From: CAYRSS01 sp964426945
GTDB taxonomy: Bacteria > Planctomycetota > Phycisphaerae > UBA1845
DNA length: 64,000 nt
Direction: 5' to 3'
Assembly (NCBI GenBank): GCA_964426945.1
Contig: CAYRSS010000010.1
Coordinates: 1-64,000 of the forward strand
The translations under genes and the position numbers were made by a program. Position 1 is the stretch's first letter. Every line of letters begins with the position of its first letter. Below the pieces are notes generated by a model. That model was given only the letters and a program-made list of their open reading frames with translations, was not told the origin of the DNA and ran no database searches. Positions 1 to 7,430 of the stretch are shown piece by piece.

Positions 1-2681
1 GGCATCGCGCAGATTTCGGGGAGCGTTGCGTCGCCCAGGCGCGCCTGGGCGGGCAGGGGTGCGAGGCGCGAGCCCCGGCAGGCGTCGCAGGGGACCTCCG
101 TCGTGAGTGCGTCGAGCCGCATCCGATACTGCCAGCTCACGCGCGTCGCGTGCCCGATGGCCGGGTAGAAACCGCGCCAGCGGACGCGCAGAGCGCCTGC
201 GGGCCCGCCGCGCGAACGAGAGCGCCCGTCGGCCCCGCCACCCTCCACGCTGATCCAGTCGTCGCCGCAGCCATGCAGGAACGCCATGCGGTGAGCTTCC
301 GGCAGGGCGGACCACGGGGTTTCGGGATCGAATCCTATGTGCCCGGCGACGGCGGACGCCAGCCGGTGCATCAGCGAGCCGTCGGCGACACGTCCCCAGG
401 CCTCCACGGCTCCGCCGAGGATCGACGCGGTCGGGTGCGTGATGATCGCGCCGGGGTTCGCACCGTGCTGAACGCCGAGTCCCTCGCAGGCTTCGCACCA
501 TCCCATCCGGGCGTTGAAGGAGAAGTGGTGGGGTGTCAACTCGTCGTAGCTCTCGCCGCAGCGATCGCAGGCGTGATGCTGCGAGAAGCGCATCGGTGGG
601 GCGATGGATGACTTTGGCGCGGCATCCCGGCCCGTGCGGCGCCGGGCCTCGGACCGCCCGCCGGCCGGGCGTGCGGCGTCGGCCGCGAGCGGTTCGCGCG
701 CCGGAGAATCAGAGTCAGCCGGAAGTACCATCACGACACCCTGTCCCAGCGCGAGGGCCTGCTCCATGCTGTCGGCGATACGCGAGGCAGAGCGCCGCGA
801 CACGACGACCCGATCCACGACGAGCTGCACGTCGTGTCGCCGGCGGTTGTCCACGGGGATCGCCGCCCCCAGCTCGTGAATCACCCCGTCGACCCGGACT
901 CGCGCATACCCGTTGGTTCGCTCCCGTTCAAAGAGCTGCTCGTAGGTTTCCGAGCCGTTGGGCTGAACCGGGGCGAGCAGCATCAGTTTCGAGCCCTCGG
1001 GAAGGGCGAGGACGCGCTCGACGATCTCGTCGCTGGTTTGCGTGCCGATGGGCTGCCGACAGGGTGGACAGTACGCGCGCCCGAGACGTGCCCACAGCAC
1101 GCGCATGTAGTCGTAGATTTCCGTCACCGTGCCGACGGTGGATCGCGGCGACTTGCTGGTGGTTTTCTGTTCGATGCAGATCGAAGGCGACAATCCCGTG
1201 ACCCGGTCGACCTTCGGCGGCTGGAGCTGGCCCATGAACTGCCGGGCATAGGCCGAGAGCGACTCGACGTAGCGCCGCTGCCCCTCGGTGTAGACCGTGT
1301 CGATGGCGAAGCTGCTCTTGCCGCTGCCCGACGGCCCGGAACAGATCGTCATCACCCCGCGCGGAATGTCGACCGTCACATCCTTGAGGTTGTTCTGTCG
1401 CGCGCCGACCACGGAGATGACCTTGGCTTCCGCGTCGGCCGCGGGCCGGCCGTCACGTCGGCGGGCCCTCCCGGTCTTCGCGGGCGCGGCCGTCGACCGG
1501 CCGCCGCGCTTCGCGCCTGTCGACAGGGGGCTCAGCACCTCGCGGAGGGCCTCGCCCGTGTGCGACCCAGCGACGGCGGCCACCTGCTCGGGCGTGCCCT
1601 CGGCCACGATGCGTCCGCCGCCGGGGCCCCCTTCGGGGCCGAGGTCGATGACCCAGTCCGCCGTCTTGATCACGTCGAGATTGTGCTCGATGACCACGAC
1701 GGTGTTGCCGGCGTCGACGAAGCCGTGCAGCACCTCCAGCAGCCGCCGGATATCGGCGAAATGCAGCCCGGTCGTGGGCTCGTCGAGCACATAGAGCGTC
1801 CGCCCCGTCGATCGCCGGACGAGCTCGCGGGCCAGCTTGATGCGCTGGGCCTCTCCTCCGGAGAGGGTGGTCGACGACTGGCCGAGCTTGAGGTAGTCGA
1901 GTCCCACATCGTGCAGCGTCTGGAGCATCTCCCGGATCTTGGGCACGTTGTCGAACTGGGTGAGAGCCTCCTGGACATCCATCTCAAGCACATCGGCGAT
2001 CGTTTTCCCCTTGTAGAGGATCTGGAGAGTCTCGCGGTTGAAGCGACGTCCGGCACAGACGGGGCACTGGACCCAGACGTCGGCCAGAAAGTCCATCTCC
2101 ATCCGGTTCGCACCGTTGCCCTCGCACGCTTCGCACCGCCCGCCACCGGGCCCCCCGGTCTTGACGTTGAAACTGAACCGACCGGGTTTGTAGCCGCGAA
2201 CTTTCGCATCGGGCAGGCGGGTGTAGAGGTCACGGATCTCGTCGAACAGCTTGATGTAGGTCGCCGGGTTGGAGCGCGGCGTGCGCCCTATCGGCGATTG
2301 ATCGATGTCGATGATCTTGTCGAGTTGCTCGATGCCGTCGATCGCGTCGTGCGCGCCCGGGGTGGCCGACTCAGCCTTGTTGAGGTCACGGAGCAGGACC
2401 TCGCGCAGGATGTCGTTGACCAGCGAGCTCTTGCCGCTTCCCGACACGCCGGTGACGCAGACGAACCGCGACAACGGGAAGCGGACATCGAGTGATCGCA
2501 GGTTGTTCTGCCGCGCACCACGCACCGTGAGCCACGCCAGGCCGTTGGACGAGGCGGCAGTCGGACCCGTCACGGGCGAGGTGCGCGATTTCACGGAACT
2601 GCGAGAGGCGCCCTTCCCGCGCGATCCGGCCACGCGGTCGCCATTCACGGCCGTCGAATGTGATCGTTTCGATCGAATCAT
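1..2681 (-). CDS. uvrA: UvrA C-terminal ABC module fused to a second UvrA-like N-terminal module (partial, runs off left edge)
   Basis: Part of the nucleotide excision repair damage sensor UvrA. The reading frame is open from about 2681 to the left edge (about 893 codons). Residues about 48-400 match the second ABC half of UvrA: the line WLTVRGARQNNL, Walker A GVSGSGKSS at about 78-86, a zinc-binding CEACEG...CPVCAG loop, signature LSGGEAQRIKL near 270 and Walker B LYVLDEPTTGLH near 295. After a basic Ala/Arg linker a new module starts near residue 420 (VVGARQNNLKDV) with Walker A GPSGSGKSSF and UvrA-type zinc cysteines (CPPC, CDRC, CEAC, CDAC). It is cut at the window edge before its signature motif. 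The N-terminal half of the first UvrA lies separately at 4648-6573, with sulP between them. The start is uncertain: AAGGGAG lies 12 bases before the ATG at 2681, but the frame stays open further upstream. I see no clear promoter. Confidence 0.9.
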   Translation of the reverse strand, partial: MIRSKRSHSTAVNGDRVAGSRGKGASRSSVKSRTSPVTGPTAASSNGLAWLTVRGARQNNLRSLDVRFPLSRFVCVTGVSGSGKSSLVNDILREVLLRDLNKAESATPGAHDAIDGIEQLDKIIDIDQSPIGRTPRSNPATYIKLFDEIRDLYTRLPDAKVRGYKPGRFSFNVKTGGPGGGRCEACEGNGANRMEMDFLADVWVQCPVCAGRRFNRETLQILYKGKTIADVLEMDVQEALTQFDNVPKIREMLQTLHDVGLDYLKLGQSSTTLSGGEAQRIKLARELVRRSTGRTLYVLDEPTTGLHFADIRRLLEVLHGFVDAGNTVVVIEHNLDVIKTADWVIDLGPEGGPGGGRIVAEGTPEQVAAVAGSHTGEALREVLSPLSTGAKRGGRSTAAPAKTGRARRRDGRPAADAEAKVISVVGARQNNLKDVTVDIPRGVMTICSGPSGSGKSSFAIDTVYTEGQRRYVESLSAYARQFMGQLQPPKVDRVTGLSPSICIEQKTTSKSPRSTVGTVTEIYDYMRVLWARLGRAYCPPCRQPIGTQTSDEIVERVLALPEGSKLMLLAPVQPNGSETYEQLFERERTNGYARVRVDGVIHELGAAIPVDNRRRHDVQLVVDRVVVSRRSASRIADSMEQALALGQGVVMVLPADSDSPAREPLAADAARPAGGRSEARRRTGRDAAPKSSIAPPMRFSQHHACDRCGESYDELTPHHFSFNARMGWCEACEGLGVQHGANPGAIITHPTASILGGAVEAWGRVADGSLMHRLASAVAGHIGFDPETPWSALPEAHRMAFLHGCGDDWISVEGGGADGRSRSRGGPAGALRVRWRGFYPAIGHATRVSWQYRMRLDALTTEVPCDACRGSRLAPLPAQARLGDATLPEICAM

Positions 2682-2734
2682 GCTTCCGAGATCAGCTCCC
2701 TTAGCGCTGCCACGAGTTCCCTCGGCTGAGGCGA

Positions 2735-2763
2735 TTGCCGGGGGGGACGGCACTGGGTAGAAT
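2735..2763 (+). promoter_or_regulatory. Candidate sigma70-type promoter of sulP
   Basis: TTGCCG (2735-2740) and TAGAAT (2758-2763) are separated by 17 bases. Expected transcription start is near 2770, ahead of the SulP gene. It lies in the gap between divergent sulP and the C-terminal uvrA gene. Sequence match only. Confidence 0.5.
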
Positions 2764-2846
2764 CCGCCGCGTTTGCCTCGACCGAAGCCGTCGCCGTGCC
2801 GACTGGCTTCAGGCGCATCGGCGTTCAGTCGATAGTTCGATTCAAC

Positions 2847-4631
2847 ATGCCCCTCGCGAACCAGGACTCCCCCCCGACGGCTACTCTTGGACCAGGACTT
2901 TCTCCGGCCATAGCCCTGAGGCGAGCGCTGTCTCAGGGGTACGGCCTGCGCGACCTTCGCAGCGATCTCGTCGCGGGGGTCATCGTCGGGGTCATCGCCT
3001 TGCCGCTGTCGATGGCCTTTGGTATCGCCGCCGGCGTTCCGCCGCAGCATGGGCTTTATACCGCGATCATAGCCGGCGCGCTCATCGCGTTGCTCGGCGG
3101 GTCACGCGTGCAGGTGTCCGGACCGACGGCGGCCTTCGTCGTCATCCTCGCGCCCATCAGCGCGACCTACGGCCTGGGAGGACTCGTCGTCGCCACCATG
3201 ATGGCGGGGATGATGCTGGTCCTTATGGCCCTCGCGCGGCTCGGACGATTGATTCAGTTCGTTCCCCATCCCGTGACCACCGGCTTCACCGCCGGCATCG
3301 CCGTGGTGATAGCGTCTCTTCAGCTCGCCGACTTCGCCGGCTTGGCTCTCCCGCGGCAGCCGGATAATTTCTTCGCGCGGCTGGCGGTCGTCTACGAAGC
3401 GATCCCTCACCTGCGCGTCGGCGACCTGGTCGTGGGCCTGCTCACCATGGCAACCCTGCTGGTCTGGCCACGGGTTTCGCATCGCGTGCCGGCGCCGATC
3501 GTGGCACTGCCCATCGGGGCGCTGGCCGCGATCTGCCTGCACGCTGCGCAGCCGGAGTGGAGTGTGGCGACGATCGCCGATCGCTACACCTACACCATCG
3601 GCGACGTCACCGGCCACGGCATCCCCGGCTCGCTGCCGGTCCCCGCCGCGCCGTGGACACTGCCCGGCCCTGACGGCCGGCCGCTTGAATTCTCGCTTGA
3701 TCTCGTCCGCTCCTTGCTCAGCTCCGCTTTCGCCATCGCGGTGCTGGGCGCGATCGTGTCGCTGCTGTCTGCGGTCGTCGCAGACGGCGTAACCGGGGGC
3801 AAACATGATCCGAACGCGGAACTCTTTGCCCAAGGTGTTGGCAACATCGTCGGGCCGCTGTTCGGCTGCATCGCGGCCACGGGTGCGGTTGCACGGACGG
3901 CCACCGGTGCCCGGAGTGGCGCACGTTCGCCGCTGGCCGCCGTGTTCCACTCGATTTTCGTGCTTCTGGCGATGGTTTTGCTCGCGCCGACGCTGGGGCA
4001 CCTTCCGATGGCCTCGCTGGCCGCACTGCTGCTGATCGTCGCCTGGAACATGGCCGACGCGAAACACTTCTTCCACCTGATCCGCACAGGGCCGAGCAGC
4101 GATGTCGTCGTGCTGCTGACCTGTTTCGCACTGACGATCATCTTCGACATGACCGTCTCGGTGGCCGCGGGTGTTGTCCTGGCGGCGCTGCTGTTCATGA
4201 AGCGCATGGCCGACCTGTCGACTGTGCGGCTCGTCGGCGTAAGCGGCGCCGAGCACCCGGCCACGCTGCCGGCCGGCGTACTGATGTACGAAATCGCCGG
4301 GCCCCTCTTCTTCGGCGCTGCCCAGCGGGCGATGAGCGCGCTGAAAGTGACCGGTGATGGGGTACGCGTGGTGTTGATCGACATGCGGTCAGTTCCGGTC
4401 ATGGACGCCACGGGTCTGGTCAATCTCGAGTCTGCGCTGGATCGCATCCGGCGCCTGGGCGCGTTTGTGGTCCTTGGCGGTGTGCAGCAGCAGCCGCTGC
4501 ATACGATCGGCCGCGCCGGTTGGGGCAGCCACCACGCGTGGCTGACGGTGACCGCGGATTTCCAGCACGCGCTCCAGGTCGCGCGGGAGCGTGCCGAGTT
4601 GCCGCAGACCGCTTCGCCCGCCGCGCATTGA
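2847..4631 (+). CDS. SulP family anion transporter with STAS domain
   Basis: Inner-membrane carrier of the SLC26/SulP family, which moves sulfate, bicarbonate or dicarboxylates; the substrate cannot be told from sequence. The N-terminus carries the family signature (DLVAGVIVGVIALPLSMAFG, then QHGLYTAIIAG), followed by about ten to twelve hydrophobic segments. A C-terminal STAS domain covers roughly the last 110 residues (VVLIDMRSVPVMDATGLVNLE). Length about 594 residues is normal. I start it at the ATG at 2847; an in-frame GTG at 2796 would add 17 residues, and neither has a clear Shine-Dalgarno. The gene is complete and sits, inverted, between the two halves of uvrA: its stop is 16 bases from the convergent stop of the UvrA N-terminal half, and its start faces away from the UvrA C-terminal half. 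Confidence 0.9.
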   Translation: MPLANQDSPPTATLGPGLSPAIALRRALSQGYGLRDLRSDLVAGVIVGVIALPLSMAFGIAAGVPPQHGLYTAIIAGALIALLGGSRVQVSGPTAAFVVILAPISATYGLGGLVVATMMAGMMLVLMALARLGRLIQFVPHPVTTGFTAGIAVVIASLQLADFAGLALPRQPDNFFARLAVVYEAIPHLRVGDLVVGLLTMATLLVWPRVSHRVPAPIVALPIGALAAICLHAAQPEWSVATIADRYTYTIGDVTGHGIPGSLPVPAAPWTLPGPDGRPLEFSLDLVRSLLSSAFAIAVLGAIVSLLSAVVADGVTGGKHDPNAELFAQGVGNIVGPLFGCIAATGAVARTATGARSGARSPLAAVFHSIFVLLAMVLLAPTLGHLPMASLAALLLIVAWNMADAKHFFHLIRTGPSSDVVVLLTCFALTIIFDMTVSVAAGVVLAALLFMKRMADLSTVRLVGVSGAEHPATLPAGVLMYEIAGPLFFGAAQRAMSALKVTGDGVRVVLIDMRSVPVMDATGLVNLESALDRIRRLGAFVVLGGVQQQPLHTIGRAGWGSHHAWLTVTADFQHALQVARERAELPQTASPAAH

Positions 4632-4647
4632 CTGCTCCCCCTGCGGT

Positions 4648-6573
4648 TCACGCCTTCCGCTTCCGCTTCACTGGCTTCGGCGGGCTCACTTCCCGCCGCT
4701 GCCTGGGTACTTCGATCCGCTCCTCCCCGGAGAGGAACCGACCCGTGACCGAGCGCTTCGACGCCAGAACGTCGTCGAGCCCGCCGTGGGCCACGACCTC
4801 GCCGCCGCGAACGCCGGGGCCCGGGCCGAAGTCCACAATCTCGTCGGCGGTGCGCATCGTCTCCTCGTCGTGCTCCACGACGATCACCGTGTTGCCCAGG
4901 TCTCGCAGGCGCAGCAGCGAATCGAGCAGGCGGCGGTTGTCGCGGTGGTGCAGGCCTATGGATGGCTCGTCGAGGATGTACAGCACCCCGGCCAGCCCCG
5001 CGCCGATCTGGCTCGCCAGGCGGATACGCTGCGACTCGCCGCCGCTCAGGGTCGGGGCGGGGCGGTCCAGCGTGAGGTAGCTCAACCCCACGTCCTGCAG
5101 GAACTTGAGGCGGGCCCGTACCTCGCGGAGCGCGTCGTGGGCGATGATCTGTTCGGTCGGCGTCAACTTGAGATCATCGAGAAACAACTGCGCCTCGTCG
5201 ATCGAGGCCGCGCACAGATCAGGCAGGTTTCGCCCACCGAGCCGGACGGAAAGCGCCTGCGCCCGCAGCCGCGCCCCGCCGCAAGCCGGGCAGGTCCGCT
5301 TGCGCATGTACTTCTCGTAGTAGCCTCGGACCATGGCCGATGAGGCCTTGCGATGTTTGTCGCGGAGCTCCTCAACGACCCCGGCAAACGTGCCGCCGTG
5401 TTTCCACACGCCGCCACGCCAGCGCCATTCGTAGGTCAGGTGCGTATCGCCGAGGCCGAAGAGCAGAGCGTCGCGCGCCTTCCTGGGCAGGTCCTTCCAA
5501 GGCGTCTTCAGGTCGAACCCCACCTTCCTCGCCACGGCTTCATAGATGTGCCGGCGCCACTTGCCGATGCGCACGCGCATCGGCTCGATGGCGACGTTCA
5601 GGAAGGACTTCCGTGGATCAGGCACCAGCAGGTCCACGTCGAAATCGAACGCCGTGCCCAGACCGTCGCAGGTCAAACACATGCCAGTCGGGGCGTTGAA
5701 GCTGAACATCTGCGGCGACGGCGGCTCGAACGACAGATCGCAGGTCGTGCACGCGTAGTGCGACGACAGGAGCAGGTCGGCCGCCGACACCGAAGCCGCG
5801 GTCTTACCCTTGCGACGAGTCCCGCGCGCCGGGGTTGCCGATTCGGCCTCCTCCGCCGCCGGCTGAACGATCAGCGAGCCGCCCCCCAGTCGCAGGGCGC
5901 TTTCCACCGCCTCGGCGAGGCGGGGGCGCACGCCGGCGTCGACCGTCAGGCGATCTACGACGATCTCGATGTGGTGGCGGACATGGCGCGCCAGTGGAGG
6001 CACTTCTCCCAGGGGATAGACCTGTCCGTCCACGCGGGCGCGGGCGTACCCCTGGCGGAGCATGTCCTCGAACAGGTCGCGGTACTCGCCCTTCTGGCCG
6101 CGGACGACCGGGGCGAGCACGTGGATCCGCGTTCCTGCGGGAAGCTCCAGGATACGGGCAATGATCTGCTCGCGGCTCTGCGCGCTGATGACCTTCCCGC
6201 ACCCGGGACAGTGTTGTCGGCCGACGCGGGCGTAGAGCACGCGAAGGTAGTCGTGGATCTGGGTGATCGTGCCGACCGTGCTGCGCGGGTTCCAGCCGCT
6301 CGTTTTCTGCTGGATGGAGATCGACGGCGAGAGGCCGGTGATCTGGTCGACGTCGGGCTTGGCGACCTGCCCGAGGAATTGTCGCGCATAGGAACTGAGC
6401 GATTCGAGGTATCGTCGCTGCCCCTCAGCGAACAGCGTGTCGAAAGCGAAGCTGCTCTTGCCGCTGCCCGATACGCCGGTGAAGCAGATCAGCTTGCCCC
6501 GCGGCAAGGTGAGGGATACGTCGCGCAGGTTGTGCTCGCGGGCTCCCTTGACGGTGATAACGCGTGGTTCCAT
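4648..6573 (-). CDS. uvrA: UvrA N-terminal half as a free-standing protein
   Basis: Corresponds to the first ABC module of UvrA, with its UvrB-binding and DNA-binding insertions. Seen in order: VKGAREHNL, Walker A GVSGSGKS at 33-40, zinc motif CPGCGK, the CTTCDLSF...CLTCDGLG zinc module, CPACGG, signature LSGGESQ at about 509-515 and Walker B LYILDEP at about 531-537. It then ends naturally with the inter-module line FLSGEERIEVPRQRR, a short basic tail and a stop, exactly where an intact UvrA (about 940-950 residues) would continue into its second ABC module. That second module is the gene starting at 2681. I start it at Met 6573 (MEPRVITVKG), as in other UvrA proteins; an upstream in-frame ATG at 6627 is possible. 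It has its own strong promoter (6653-6681). No frameshift or decay is visible, so it looks functional. Confidence 0.92.
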   Translation of the reverse strand: MEPRVITVKGAREHNLRDVSLTLPRGKLICFTGVSGSGKSSFAFDTLFAEGQRRYLESLSSYARQFLGQVAKPDVDQITGLSPSISIQQKTSGWNPRSTVGTITQIHDYLRVLYARVGRQHCPGCGKVISAQSREQIIARILELPAGTRIHVLAPVVRGQKGEYRDLFEDMLRQGYARARVDGQVYPLGEVPPLARHVRHHIEIVVDRLTVDAGVRPRLAEAVESALRLGGGSLIVQPAAEEAESATPARGTRRKGKTAASVSAADLLLSSHYACTTCDLSFEPPSPQMFSFNAPTGMCLTCDGLGTAFDFDVDLLVPDPRKSFLNVAIEPMRVRIGKWRRHIYEAVARKVGFDLKTPWKDLPRKARDALLFGLGDTHLTYEWRWRGGVWKHGGTFAGVVEELRDKHRKASSAMVRGYYEKYMRKRTCPACGGARLRAQALSVRLGGRNLPDLCAASIDEAQLFLDDLKLTPTEQIIAHDALREVRARLKFLQDVGLSYLTLDRPAPTLSGGESQRIRLASQIGAGLAGVLYILDEPSIGLHHRDNRRLLDSLLRLRDLGNTVIVVEHDEETMRTADEIVDFGPGPGVRGGEVVAHGGLDDVLASKRSVTGRFLSGEERIEVPRQRREVSPPKPVKRKRKA

Positions 6574-6652
6574 GGGTTGCCCGGGCCTTTGGGAGGCGCA
6601 CGACCAGCGCGGTTCCGCAGCCGCCATCCCCCGGCGGACACCGCGGAAGTTT

Positions 6653-6681
6653 GGTATACGTTAGGATTCCACGCGTGTCAA
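6653..6681 (-). promoter_or_regulatory. Near-consensus sigma70-type promoter of the UvrA N-terminal gene
   Basis: On the minus strand TTGACA (6681-6676) and TATACC (6658-6653) are separated by exactly 17 bases. Expected start of transcription is near 6646. It lies just after the stop codon of the lipoprotein gene at 6691. I see no LexA-like inverted repeat over it. Confidence 0.7.
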
Positions 6682-6690
6682 GAACAGATG

Positions 6691-7371
6691 CTAAGGCTTG
6701 TCATCGGGCGCAGCGGTGGAACGCTCGGCAATCCGACGGCGGGCTGCGGGGTTCTTCGATCCGACGTCGAAGCCGAGGTGGCTCACCCGCCAGAAGCCGC
6801 CGTCTCGAACAAGATACACGGCCAACACGACCCGCGCATTCGGGTCGCGGCCCGCGGGGATGTCGTCCACCTCCATAAGCACGTCCGCCTGCTCGGGCGC
6901 GTCGTCCTTGGCCGCCACCCGGCGCACGACGAACCGTGAGCGGGCCTCTTCCAGCGTTGAGGGGAAGTCCCCGACGTAGTGGGCGACCGTGGGGGTCCAG
7001 AGGCGCACGACCGACAGGAGGAACTCCTCCCGGCTGCGACTCGACTCGTTCTGGCCCGCGATGTACTCCGCGGCACAAAGGTCGAACTGCTTGTCCAGCG
7101 CCGCCGCCCGGGCGGCACGATCCGTGCCCGCCTCGAAGTCCTCGCGCACGGCGGAGAGCGCGGCGAACGCGACTGTCTCCGGATCCGCCGATTCGTCCAG
7201 CGTCAATCCGTAGAGCGTCACGCTTCGCACCGACACGTCGCGAAGCTCGCTCGAGTCCAGCCGGACATCGCGCGAGCACCCGGGGGGCCACATCAGCAGC
7301 GTCACTCCCAGCGCCACAGCCGGCATCCGGGTCCGACGGGGTGAATTGGCAGTCTGCGAAATCCTGTCCAT
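6691..7371 (-). CDS. Putative lipoprotein of unknown function
   Basis: 226 residues. A short N-terminal hydrophobic stretch (VALGVTLLMWPPGC) ends in a lipobox-like Cys, so the protein is probably lipid-anchored outside the cytoplasmic membrane. A shorter start at the internal Met at 7326 would also give a signal peptide. The rest is soluble and mixed in character, with a C-terminal half (VLAVYLVRDGGFWRVSHLGFDV) that resembles small alpha/beta NTF2-like folds by eye only. It lies between the uvrA promoter and a large secreted protein on the same strand. I do not recognise the family. Confidence 0.65.
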   Translation of the reverse strand: MDRISQTANSPRRTRMPAVALGVTLLMWPPGCSRDVRLDSSELRDVSVRSVTLYGLTLDESADPETVAFAALSAVREDFEAGTDRAARAAALDKQFDLCAAEYIAGQNESSRSREEFLLSVVRLWTPTVAHYVGDFPSTLEEARSRFVVRRVAAKDDAPEQADVLMEVDDIPAGRDPNARVVLAVYLVRDGGFWRVSHLGFDVGSKNPAARRRIAERSTAAPDDKP

Positions 7372-7430
7372 GCTGAGAAGTTTACCCGGCGCGGGGCGAC
7401 TTGCCAGTGGCGGCGGGGCGGCAGCGCTGC

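Noticed and set aside
834..2495. Long plus-strand open frame opposite the UvrA C-terminal gene
   Set aside because: Codon-for-codon mirror of the real minus-strand frame in high-GC sequence; composition is not protein-like.
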